From UPXZ01 sp964634605 (lineage in GTDB: Bacteria > Bacteroidota > Bacteroidia > Bacteroidales > Paludibacteraceae): a DNA stretch of 49,969 nt. Both the position numbers and the translations under genes were made by a program. This document shows, piece after piece, positions 43,562-49,969 of this stretch. Position 1 is the first letter of the stretch. The number at the start of each line of letters is the position of its first letter. The stretch spans positions 1-49,969 of the forward strand of contig CAZWLJ010000023.1 in NCBI GenBank assembly GCA_964634605.1, in the 5' to 3' direction. Under the pieces are notes generated by a model that worked only from the letters and a program-made list of their open reading frames with translations, was not told where the DNA came from and made no database searches.

Positions 43562-44974
43562 CTACTTTGCAAAAGCATGTCTGAAGCCCTGCACATCATT
43601 CCAGTGACCGCGTGTAAAATCCGGGATGGCTACCGGAGCAGAGTTATTTTCAAGCGAAATTCTGGTCAGAGGTGCCAGACAGCTCCATTCAGCCAGATCG
43701 TAAACATCCATATCCAGTGGTAAACCGTTTCGCAGGCAGTAAATCAGACGGTAATCCATAATAAAGTCCATTCCACCGTGCCCCCCAACTTTTTTGGCCG
43801 TTTCCTCCAGTTCCACATGAATCGGGTGTTTGTAATTTTTCATCATTGCATCTCTAACTTCAGCCGAAACGAAACTATGTGCGGTCAGGTTTTCATGGTT
43901 GGGAGTTATTGACGAATCAATCTGATCTCCCTGAACAGCATATCCCGGAGTGGGATATTTGGTTGCATAACCTTTCGTTCCAGCCACATTATACAGGCGT
44001 GAATAAGGTCTGGGAGTAGCCACATCGTGCTGAATCTGAATCGTTTTACCTTTTTCGGTACGGATCAGCGTCATTGTCAACTGTCCGTTTTTGAAGTCAT
44101 CATTTTTTTCACCACGTTTTTTTTCCAAAAATGCCGGGATGCTTACAGGTTTACTGTCCATTGCCACGAGGTAATTCATCTTGTCGCCCCTGTGGATGTC
44201 GAGCGCCTGGCAGGCAGGTCCCATGCCGTGTGTAGCATATATGTCGCCCCGGTTGTGTTTATTGAATTCCATTCGCCAATCGCCTTCATATGAATTCCAG
44301 TAATCTTCCAGCTGGTGTATATAAGCACCTTCAGCATACAGCGGTTCGCCAAAAACCCCTTTTTGAAGCATATTCAGTGTGGTCAGTTCAAAGAAGTCAT
44401 ACACACAGTTTTCAAGCATCATGCAATGTTTCTGAGTTTTTTCAGCGGTGTTTATCACTGCCCAGATGTCTTCCAATGTCATGGCTCCGGGTACTTCCAC
44501 GGCTACATGCTTACCGTGCTCCATAGCATAAATGGTCATCGGTGCATGGCGTTTCCAGTCAGTTACAATGTAAATCAGGTCGATATCTTTGCGTTCACAC
44601 ATGGCTTTCCAGGCATCTTCGCTTCCGGAGTAAGCAGTAGCACGCGGCAAACCAGCTCTGTCAAGAATTTTCTGAACATTTTCCACTCTTTCGGGATAAA
44701 GATCGCAAAGCGCTTTTATTTCTACGCCCGGGATATGAGTAAAACGATCGACAGCACCTGGACCCCTCATACCGAGACCGATAAATCCTACGCGAACAAC
44801 ATCCATTTTTGGCGTGGTAAGTCCAAATACATGTTTCTGCCCTGCCGGACGTGGTGGTACTACGGTGGCGATTGGTTCGATTACGCTGCTTTTCTGCTGT
44901 GTGAGATTTTTGGAAGGATTACATGCCGACAACACCATGACAGAAGCCAGCAATAATGTTACAATTTTTTTCAT
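43562..44974 (-). CDS. Gfo/Idh/MocA-type lipoprotein, GH109-like glycosidase
   Basis: 470 residues. The lipoprotein signal ends at LSAC, so it is membrane-anchored outside the cytoplasm even though it has a dinucleotide-binding fold: VRVGFIGLGMRGPGAVDRF (residues ~60-78) is the Rossmann motif that holds NAD. Further motifs are KHVAVEVPGAMTLEDIW and the catalytic-His region KVGGHGGMDFIMDYRLIYCL, which match GH109 enzymes (alpha-N-acetylgalactosaminidase type, acting by an NAD-dependent oxidation-elimination mechanism). The substrate may differ. It stands alone, with a -7 element ~35 bases upstream. Confidence 0.88.
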   Translation of the reverse strand: MKKIVTLLLASVMVLSACNPSKNLTQQKSSVIEPIATVVPPRPAGQKHVFGLTTPKMDVVRVGFIGLGMRGPGAVDRFTHIPGVEIKALCDLYPERVENVQKILDRAGLPRATAYSGSEDAWKAMCERKDIDLIYIVTDWKRHAPMTIYAMEHGKHVAVEVPGAMTLEDIWAVINTAEKTQKHCMMLENCVYDFFELTTLNMLQKGVFGEPLYAEGAYIHQLEDYWNSYEGDWRMEFNKHNRGDIYATHGMGPACQALDIHRGDKMNYLVAMDSKPVSIPAFLEKKRGEKNDDFKNGQLTMTLIRTEKGKTIQIQHDVATPRPYSRLYNVAGTKGYATKYPTPGYAVQGDQIDSSITPNHENLTAHSFVSAEVRDAMMKNYKHPIHVELEETAKKVGGHGGMDFIMDYRLIYCLRNGLPLDMDVYDLAEWSCLAPLTRISLENNSAPVAIPDFTRGHWNDVQGFRHAFAK

Positions 44975-45006
44975 AGATAATTCAATTTTTGGTTTTTTTC
45001 GAGCTG

Positions 45007-45014
45007 CAAAAATA
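45007..45014 (-). promoter_or_regulatory. -7 element of the GH109-like gene
   Basis: TATTTTTG on the minus strand, fitting TAnnTTTG, 32 bases before the start codon. No -33 element at the standard distance. Confidence 0.4.
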
Positions 45015-45224
45015 ACAATTTTATTACTGACTACCTAAGGGTAAATTGAAAATCAAAGAAATTTCAAACGTTTGCACTCATTTATTAACATTTTACCTGT
45101 ATACAGTACATTTTTTTTTATATTTTAATCTATTTTTGAACAATAAACTGAATTGAAGCATTATAAGTAAGTAAAACGGAAAAAATACAATTTACAAAAA
45201 ATATTAATTATAAACTTTAAAATC

Positions 45225-46643
45225 ATGAAATTAAAAAGCTATTTACTGATGTTAGTGGTTGCTTTTGCATCAATTCTGACGGCCCAAACCGAGGACAACA
45301 AATTATCTATCGGCTTGTCGGGAGGTCTGAATGAATACAATGGTGACCTTGGAAACGGGATTTTCAAATTTAAGCCCATAAATCCGCTGGGAGCACTTTC
45401 TTTGTCTACTTATGTCAGTCCTTCGTTCAATTTGGGTGTACAGGGTAGTTTTGGTAAATTCGGATACTCCGGAAGTTATTTTAATTCATTACTTAATGCC
45501 GACAAAACGATAGAATTTGCAGGTAACAAGTACGATGGATTCATGTATCTGGAGTACAAACTGAACAACGGGTATATTTTGAGCAAAAATTCAAAATTTG
45601 CACCGTTCCTTACCGCAGGAATCGGTTTGGCCGGTTACCTTGAAAACAACAACGACGGTAAAATCCAGCCTTTCCCTGTGGACCTCATTACACCGGTAGG
45701 TGCAGGCCTCAAGTATCAGCTTTCCGATAAATTCGCAATTCAGTACAAATACCTTTACAGTTTCACCAATCACGATGAGCATGATTTAACCCGAATTGTT
45801 GATAAAAACGATGGCTTTGGTGAGCATCTTTTAGGTGTGGTCATCTCTTTGGGTGGAAAAGCGAAAGATTCTGACGGAGACGGAGTAGCCGACAAGAAAG
45901 ACTTATGTCCCGATACTCCTGCAGGTGTTCAGGTTGATGCTTCCGGATGTCCGCTCGACCGTGACGGTGATAGTGTTTATGACTATCAGGACAAATGCCC
46001 TGATGTTGCAGGTCTGAAAGCGCTCGACGGATGCCCCGACAGCGATGGCGATGGTGTAACAGACCTGAAAGATCAATGTCCCGATACTCCTGCCGGAGTG
46101 AAAGTAGACGCTAATGGTTGCCCGGTTGACAGAGATGGAGATGGAATTGCCGACTACCTGGATAAATGTCCGGATGTTGTAGGTGTTCCTTTGTATAACG
46201 GCTGCCCTGATACCGACGGTGATGGTATTCCGGATTATAAAGACAAATGTCCTACAGTTGCCGGTACAGTTGAGAACGACGGATGCCCAGAAGAAGCTCA
46301 CAAACTTGTACAATCACTGGAAGGAATCCAGTTTGAATTTGACAGTGATGTCATTAAACCCGAATCATATCCTATACTGGATGCTGCAGTAGAAACTCTG
46401 AAGTCAAAAACAGAGATTAATCTGGATATTGCAGGTCATACCGACAACATTGGTGAAGATGCCTACAACCAAAATCTGTCAGAACGTCGCGCTAATTCTG
46501 TAATGAAATATCTCACAGAAAAAGGCATTGATGCTGCAAGACTGAAAGCTGCTGGTTTTGGCGAAACTCAACCGGTAGCTGACAACGAAACTCCCGAAGG
46601 CCGGGCTAAAAACCGCCGCGTTGATTTCAAAGTGATATATTAA
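45225..46643 (+). CDS. OmpA-family porin with TSP type-3 repeats
   Basis: 472 residues. A signal peptide (MKLKSYLLMLVVAFASILTA) leads into an N-terminal outer membrane beta-barrel (~20-215; LSIGLSGGLNEYNGDLGNG). Residues ~216-360 are calcium-binding thrombospondin type-3 repeats (DSDGDGVADKKDLCPDTPAG and four further copies). Residues ~368-472 are the OmpA peptidoglycan-binding domain (FEFDSDVIKPES, AGHTDNIGEDAYNQNLSERR, KNRRVDF). It links the outer membrane to peptidoglycan and is a standard abundant porin of Bacteroidota. Followed by a strong terminator. Confidence 0.95.
   Translation: MKLKSYLLMLVVAFASILTAQTEDNKLSIGLSGGLNEYNGDLGNGIFKFKPINPLGALSLSTYVSPSFNLGVQGSFGKFGYSGSYFNSLLNADKTIEFAGNKYDGFMYLEYKLNNGYILSKNSKFAPFLTAGIGLAGYLENNNDGKIQPFPVDLITPVGAGLKYQLSDKFAIQYKYLYSFTNHDEHDLTRIVDKNDGFGEHLLGVVISLGGKAKDSDGDGVADKKDLCPDTPAGVQVDASGCPLDRDGDSVYDYQDKCPDVAGLKALDGCPDSDGDGVTDLKDQCPDTPAGVKVDANGCPVDRDGDGIADYLDKCPDVVGVPLYNGCPDTDGDGIPDYKDKCPTVAGTVENDGCPEEAHKLVQSLEGIQFEFDSDVIKPESYPILDAAVETLKSKTEINLDIAGHTDNIGEDAYNQNLSERRANSVMKYLTEKGIDAARLKAAGFGETQPVADNETPEGRAKNRRVDFKVIY
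45868..46290 (+). repeat. tandem TSP type-3 coding repeats
   Basis: Five degenerate units of DxDGDGVxDxxDxCP alternating with short Cys-containing linkers (PAGVQVDASGCP, GLKALDGCP, PAGVKVDANGCP, GVPLYNGCP), recognisable also in the DNA (the GATGGCGATGG type). The repeat number could vary between strains. Confidence 0.85.
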
Positions 46644-46660
46644 CATACATTTTACTGACA

Positions 46661-46695
46661 AAATGCTCCGCAGAAACATCTGCGGAGCATTTTTT
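46661..46695 (+). terminator. intrinsic terminator of the OmpA gene
   Basis: Perfect 13-bp stem AAATGCTCCGCAG / CTGCGGAGCATTT (46661-46673 and 46680-46692) with a six-base loop AAACAT, followed by further T. Strong by inspection. Confidence 0.9.
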
Positions 46696-46739
46696 ATTTA
46701 AAATTTATTGAATTTCACCTTAATACAATTATGATTTCT

Positions 46740-46747
46740 TACATTTG
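46740..46747 (+). promoter_or_regulatory. -7 element of the AmpG-like transporter gene
   Basis: TACATTTG, an exact TAnnTTTG match, 29 bases before the ATG. It lies directly after the OmpA terminator. No good -33 element. Confidence 0.5.
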
Positions 46748-46776
46748 TACTCCTGAAAAACTGAAAAACACATGAT

Positions 46777-48642
46777 ATGGAGAAAAAACAACTTTCCGCC
46801 AAAACCCGTTCGCCCTGGGCATGGATACCAACCCTTTATTTTGCCGAAGGAATTCCCTATGTTGTAGCCATGACTGTTGCTGTAATCATGTACAAGCGAC
46901 TTGGCATATCGAACACCGATATAGCATTGTACACCAGCTGGTTATACCTGCCGTGGGTGATTAAACCCTTCTGGAGTCCTTTCGTTGATTTGATAAAAAC
47001 AAAACGGTGGTGGATAATTACCATGCAATTGCTCATAGGTGCAGGACTGGCAGGTGTAGCTTTTCTGATTCCCGCTCCATTCTTCTTCCAGGCGACATTA
47101 GCGGTACTATGGCTGATTGCTTTCAGCTCGGCTACACACGACATTGCTGCCGACGGATTTTATATGCTGGCTCTCGACAGTAATCAGCAGTCATTTTTTG
47201 TCGGAATCCGAAGCACATTTTACCGGCTCGCTATGATTACGGGCCAGGGTGTTCTGATTATTCTTGCCGGAAGTCTGGAAATAGCTACCGGAACCGAGCC
47301 TCTTAAAATCATCGTAAACAGCTCTGAAACGGCTCAAACACAGTCGATAAATCCGGCTGAATCGACCGATACTACCCGACTGACTAAAACTTTTACTGCA
47401 TTTCCCGATAATCTGATATTGAATACAAATAATATCACGCCTGATGAACTTGCCAGAATCAAGGAGTTTGCAAAAACAGAAAACGAGAAAAATGGTTTCA
47501 AGGAAAAAGAGCATAAGACATCAGAAGCAGAAAAAAGTGAAAAATCATCCTGGTGGTCCGATCATGTAGCCACACCTCTTGGCAACTATATAAAAAATAG
47601 ATTCGGTGAAAAAAGAAATACAGAATTACCTATTATAACCGGCCAAAAAACTGGTAATGCAGGTATTATAGCGGTGAGAATCAACAAAAAACCTGAACCG
47701 GGCAAAGAAATGGTACTGAATACCCGTTTTTCGTCGGGAGATAAAAGTATTTCGCTGATTAGCGGCGAAAGACTGGTTTTTACTGAAAAAAACTGGGATA
47801 AACCCGCTTATCTGGTTGTTCAGCTGGACAAAAAGCTGAACAAGGCCGTATCAGGCACTTTCAGCTCAGTATCGGGTAATCTGCCTTTAGCCTGGAGTAT
47901 TACCTTCTATATTCTTGCCGGTTTTTTCCTTTTAATATTTATCTACCACCGCTTTGCACTTCCGCACCCGGCTTCCGACACTCCCAAGGATCATCGGGCA
48001 AGCGAAATAATGAGAGAATTCGGACTGACATTCAAATCTTTCTTTTCAAAAGAAGGAATTGGACTTGCCATTACCTTCATGCTCCTCTATCGGCTTGGTG
48101 AGGCCATGCTGGTAAAAATGGCATCTCCCTTCTTGCTCGATACGCGCGAGGTGGGAGGACTTGGACTAACCACCGGACAAGTGGGGCTGGTTTACGGAAC
48201 CGTAGGCGTCATATCCCTTACACTGGGAGGTATTGTGGGAGGAATTGCAGCATCACGACAGGGATTGAAATACTGGATATGGCCTATGGCCCTTTGCATC
48301 ACGTTACCACATTTGGCCTATTTGTATATGTCGTGGTTTATGCCTGAGAATATGCTTTTAATCAATCTGGCTGTTGCCGTTGAGCAGTTCGGATATGGAT
48401 TCGGATTCACGGCATACATGCTGTACCTGATTTATTTCTCAAATGGCGAGCACAAAACGGCTCATTATGCCATCTGTACAGGATTCATGGCACTCGGGAT
48501 GATGCTTCCGGGGATGATTGCCGGCTGGATTCAGGAGCTAATCGGGTATAATCATTTCTTCATCTTTGTAATGATATGCGCTATACCTACACTGGCAGTA
48601 ATTCCATTTCTGAAAATTGACCGAAGTTTTGGAAAAAAGTAA
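46777..48642 (+). CDS. MFS transporter (AmpG-like) with a large extracytoplasmic insert
   Basis: 621 residues, against ~420-450 for most AmpG proteins. The N-terminal segments (WIPTLYFAEGIPYVVAMTV, LYTSWLYLPWVIKPFWSPFV, ATHDIAADGFYMLAL) are those of AmpG-type muropeptide/GlcNAc-anhydroMurNAc permeases; the C-terminal half resumes with membrane segments (GLAITFMLLYRLGEAMLVKM, GTVGVISLTLGGIVGGIAAS). Between residues ~172 and ~370 is a polar insertion, absent from ordinary AmpG, which includes a beta-sandwich-like stretch (see findings). AmpG imports cell-wall fragments for recycling; whether this branch does so is inferred. Terminator 48670-48703 follows. Confidence 0.82.
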   Translation: MEKKQLSAKTRSPWAWIPTLYFAEGIPYVVAMTVAVIMYKRLGISNTDIALYTSWLYLPWVIKPFWSPFVDLIKTKRWWIITMQLLIGAGLAGVAFLIPAPFFFQATLAVLWLIAFSSATHDIAADGFYMLALDSNQQSFFVGIRSTFYRLAMITGQGVLIILAGSLEIATGTEPLKIIVNSSETAQTQSINPAESTDTTRLTKTFTAFPDNLILNTNNITPDELARIKEFAKTENEKNGFKEKEHKTSEAEKSEKSSWWSDHVATPLGNYIKNRFGEKRNTELPIITGQKTGNAGIIAVRINKKPEPGKEMVLNTRFSSGDKSISLISGERLVFTEKNWDKPAYLVVQLDKKLNKAVSGTFSSVSGNLPLAWSITFYILAGFFLLIFIYHRFALPHPASDTPKDHRASEIMREFGLTFKSFFSKEGIGLAITFMLLYRLGEAMLVKMASPFLLDTREVGGLGLTTGQVGLVYGTVGVISLTLGGIVGGIAASRQGLKYWIWPMALCITLPHLAYLYMSWFMPENMLLINLAVAVEQFGYGFGFTAYMLYLIYFSNGEHKTAHYAICTGFMALGMMLPGMIAGWIQELIGYNHFFIFVMICAIPTLAVIPFLKIDRSFGKK

Positions 48643-48669
48643 TCTCAGAAGAAATCCGTTTCTCCATAT

Positions 48670-48703
48670 AAATGCCATTCAAACATATTGAGTGGCATTT
48701 TTT
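48670..48703 (+). terminator. terminator of the AmpG-like gene
   Basis: A 13-bp stem (AAATGCCATTCAA at 48670-48682, TTGAGTGGCATTT at 48688-48700, one G-U pair) with a five-base loop, ending in six T residues (48698-48703). Confidence 0.85.
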
Positions 48704-48855
48704 ATGTAAATACTTCATTAATATTTAGTAAAAACATACTTCCCTGAGAAAATGAAAAAAGTATTACCCTTACCTGATAATCAAAGAAAAGAAGGCTGAG
48801 ATTCAAAGCAAACAGCGAAACAATGTTAAATTATGCTAAATTTTTCTCCGTTTTT

Positions 48856-48871
48856 ATATCGCCTGCGATAT
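48856..48871 (+). promoter_or_regulatory. candidate OhrR operator
   Basis: ATATCGCCTGCGATAT: a perfect 7-bp inverted repeat with a two-base centre, placed between the expected -33 region and the -7 element. A second half site TATCGC follows at 48887-48892, just past the -7 element. The placement suits repression of the peroxidase-ohrR operon. Confidence 0.55.
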
Positions 48872-48878
48872 TTTGTAT

Positions 48879-48886
48879 TACTTTTG
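48879..48886 (+). promoter_or_regulatory. -7 element of the peroxidase-ohrR operon
   Basis: TACTTTTG, an exact TAnnTTTG match, 29 bases before the peroxidase ATG; flanked by the candidate operator half sites. Confidence 0.55.
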
Positions 48887-48915
48887 TATCGCTAACGACA
48901 TAAAACCAATTAAAA

Positions 48916-49413
48916 ATGAAAACAAAAAATAATTTCTATCAATTCAGCGCTACATCATTGCAGGGAAAAGAAATCAGTATGGAAACGTATGCCGGCAAAG
49001 TAGTGCTGGTAGTAAACACAGCCAGCAAATGCGGACTGACTCCTCAGTACGAAGGACTTGAAAACCTTTACAGGGAATACAAGGACAAAGGGTTGGTAAT
49101 TCTTGGATTTCCCTGCAACCAGTTTGCCAACCAGGAGCCGGGAAATGCAAAAGAAATTTCGGAAAACTGCCTGGTTAACTACGGTGTCAGTTTCCAGATG
49201 TTTTCAAAAATAGATGTAAACGGAGCCAACGCCCACCCGATTTACAAATATCTGAAAAAAGAGCTCAAAGGATTCCCTGGAAGTGAGATTAAATGGAATT
49301 TTGGAAAATTTCTGATAGACCAGAACGGAAATCCTGTAAAACGATTCTCGCCTCTCACAAAACCCGAGAAACTGAAAAAACACATTGAAAAACTACTCGC
49401 AAAAAACCGTTAA
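48916..49413 (+). CDS. glutathione-peroxidase-type thiol peroxidase
   Basis: 165 residues, typical of bacterial Cys-type GPx. The catalytic tetrad is readable: peroxidatic Cys39 (NTASKCGLTPQYEGL), Gln73 (FPCNQFANQEPG), Trp127 and Asn128 (WNFGKFL). The Sec of animal enzymes is Cys here. Cys85 (EISENCLVNYG) sits where 2-Cys thioredoxin-dependent members have the resolving Cys, so it most likely uses thioredoxin rather than glutathione; this is inference. Cytoplasmic. The ohrR gene follows after 5 bases. Confidence 0.93.
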   Translation: MKTKNNFYQFSATSLQGKEISMETYAGKVVLVVNTASKCGLTPQYEGLENLYREYKDKGLVILGFPCNQFANQEPGNAKEISENCLVNYGVSFQMFSKIDVNGANAHPIYKYLKKELKGFPGSEIKWNFGKFLIDQNGNPVKRFSPLTKPEKLKKHIEKLLAKNR

Positions 49414-49418
49414 GTAAA

Positions 49419-49871
49419 ATGACACACGATCAACTGAAACTTCAAAATCAGCTTTGTTTCCCTTTTTACGCTGTTTCGAGATTGATAACCAGGGCATATC
49501 AGGAAGATCTGGATGCTCTGGGCATCACCTATCCTCAGTATCTGGTTATGCTTGTTCTGTGGGAACACGAAGAATTGTCAGTCATTGAAATAGCTGACAG
49601 ACTGATACTTAATACCAACACGGTGACACCGCTTCTGAAAAGGATGGAAACGATGGGACTGCTAAACCGTATTAACTCGGATACCGATCACCGGAAAGTT
49701 ATGATCCGACTCACCGAAAAAGGTTTACAATTGGAAGAAAATGCAGCAAAAATTCCATTAAATTTGCTGCAAAAAATGAATATTGATCTGGAAAATGCCA
49801 ACCTGGAAAAAATAACTGAATTAAAATCGCAACTAAATCAATTAATTATTCTGCTCCGGGATTTCAAATAA
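49419..49871 (+). CDS. ohrR: OhrR-type MarR-family peroxide-sensing repressor
   Basis: 150 residues. The MarR winged-helix domain is complete (LSVIEIADRLILNTNTVTPL, LKRMETMGLLNRI, then the wing SDTDHRKVMIRL). OhrR-specific features are the N-terminal reactive Cys13 in NQLCFPFYAVSR and Tyr27 and Tyr38 (RAYQEDLDALGITYPQYL), corresponding to Cys15, Tyr29 and Tyr40 of the B. subtilis protein. No further Cys is seen, so it resembles the one-Cys type. It is cotranscribed with the peroxidase, suggesting that it represses this operon until oxidised by organic peroxide. No ohr gene is in the window. Confidence 0.88.
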   Translation: MTHDQLKLQNQLCFPFYAVSRLITRAYQEDLDALGITYPQYLVMLVLWEHEELSVIEIADRLILNTNTVTPLLKRMETMGLLNRINSDTDHRKVMIRLTEKGLQLEENAAKIPLNLLQKMNIDLENANLEKITELKSQLNQLIILLRDFK

Positions 49872-49969
49872 AATATAAGAAATCAATCGGGCAATTATTG
49901 AAGCAGTTTTCCAAATCAACGCAAACACATTAACATTCAATCTATTAACAGACCATTTTCATTTATTAT
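49872..49969. other. window end, no feature recognised
   Basis: AT-rich 98-base tail after ohrR. No terminator hairpin, coding frame or promoter element could be supported. Confidence 0.4.

Noticed and set aside
1..49969. CRISPR arrays, tRNA and rRNA genes
   Set aside because: No regularly spaced repeats, tRNA cloverleaf (GTTCGA-type T loop with matching arms) or rRNA-like sequence was recognised on either strand.

Overview
The window reads as chromosomal DNA of a Bacteroidota bacterium, most likely order Bacteroidales. The support is a TonB-dependent receptor with a carboxypeptidase-regulatory-like N-terminal domain paired with a surface lipoprotein, an OmpA protein with TSP type-3 repeats, families largely confined to this phylum (DUF4924, the TIGR02757 protein, a GH109-like lipoprotein), and repeated Bacteroidota-type -7 elements (TAnnTTTG) upstream of genes, with few Shine-Dalgarno sequences. 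I see no rRNA, tRNA, CRISPR array, complete insertion sequence or prophage. The genus cannot be named from this sequence.

Layout. Positions 1-5730 are an AT-rich, gene-sparse accessory stretch read mostly on the minus strand: a small membrane protein, an alpha/beta hydrolase-DUF3237 fusion, a DUF4332-like gene broken at a nine-base homopolymer, the C-terminal remnant of a YdeI-like gene, a VOC-fold lipoprotein, a DUF418 membrane protein and a 630-base spacer. From 5731 the content becomes core-like: a flavin reductase and rlmN, an M23 peptidase, gdhA, a HipA-like kinase/DUF3037 pair, a 990-residue receiver-like/PEP-synthase-type ATP-grasp protein, then pnuC, TIGR02757 and nnr (two of these concern NAD). 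Positions 18407-24630 hold a six-gene tripartite ABC exporter (TolC, HlyD-type adaptor, two ATPases, two permeases). Positions 24709-29434 hold a MORN-repeat protein and the receptor/beta-helix lipoprotein pair. A CDF metal transporter follows, then a sigma factor operon on the minus strand (32623-33120 leading to 30776). Positions 33301-36423 hold a sugar nucleotidyltransferase, rplY, pth, an S4 protein and DUF4924. Then come DUF3108, a 1980-residue alpha-2-macroglobulin, a GH109-like lipoprotein, an OmpA porin, an AmpG-like transporter, and finally a glutathione peroxidase with an OhrR-type regulator.

Points that go beyond routine annotation: (1) a perfect 15-bp hairpin followed by eight T residues lies inside the 5' coding part of pth, just downstream of rplY, and looks like a translation-sensitive terminator; (2) the peroxidase/OhrR pair has a perfect palindrome in its promoter; (3) the two exporter ATPases have lost complementary catalytic elements, predicting one working and one degenerate ATP site; (4) the AmpG-like transporter carries a roughly 200-residue extracytoplasmic insert with a Calx-beta-like sequence; (5) the alpha-2-macroglobulin lacks the thioester motif; (6) the PEP-synthase-type ATP-grasp protein has receiver-like domains but no phosphohistidine or PEP-binding domain; (7) a HipA-like kinase sits with DUF3037 and no HipB. 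All functional statements are read from sequence patterns without database searches.
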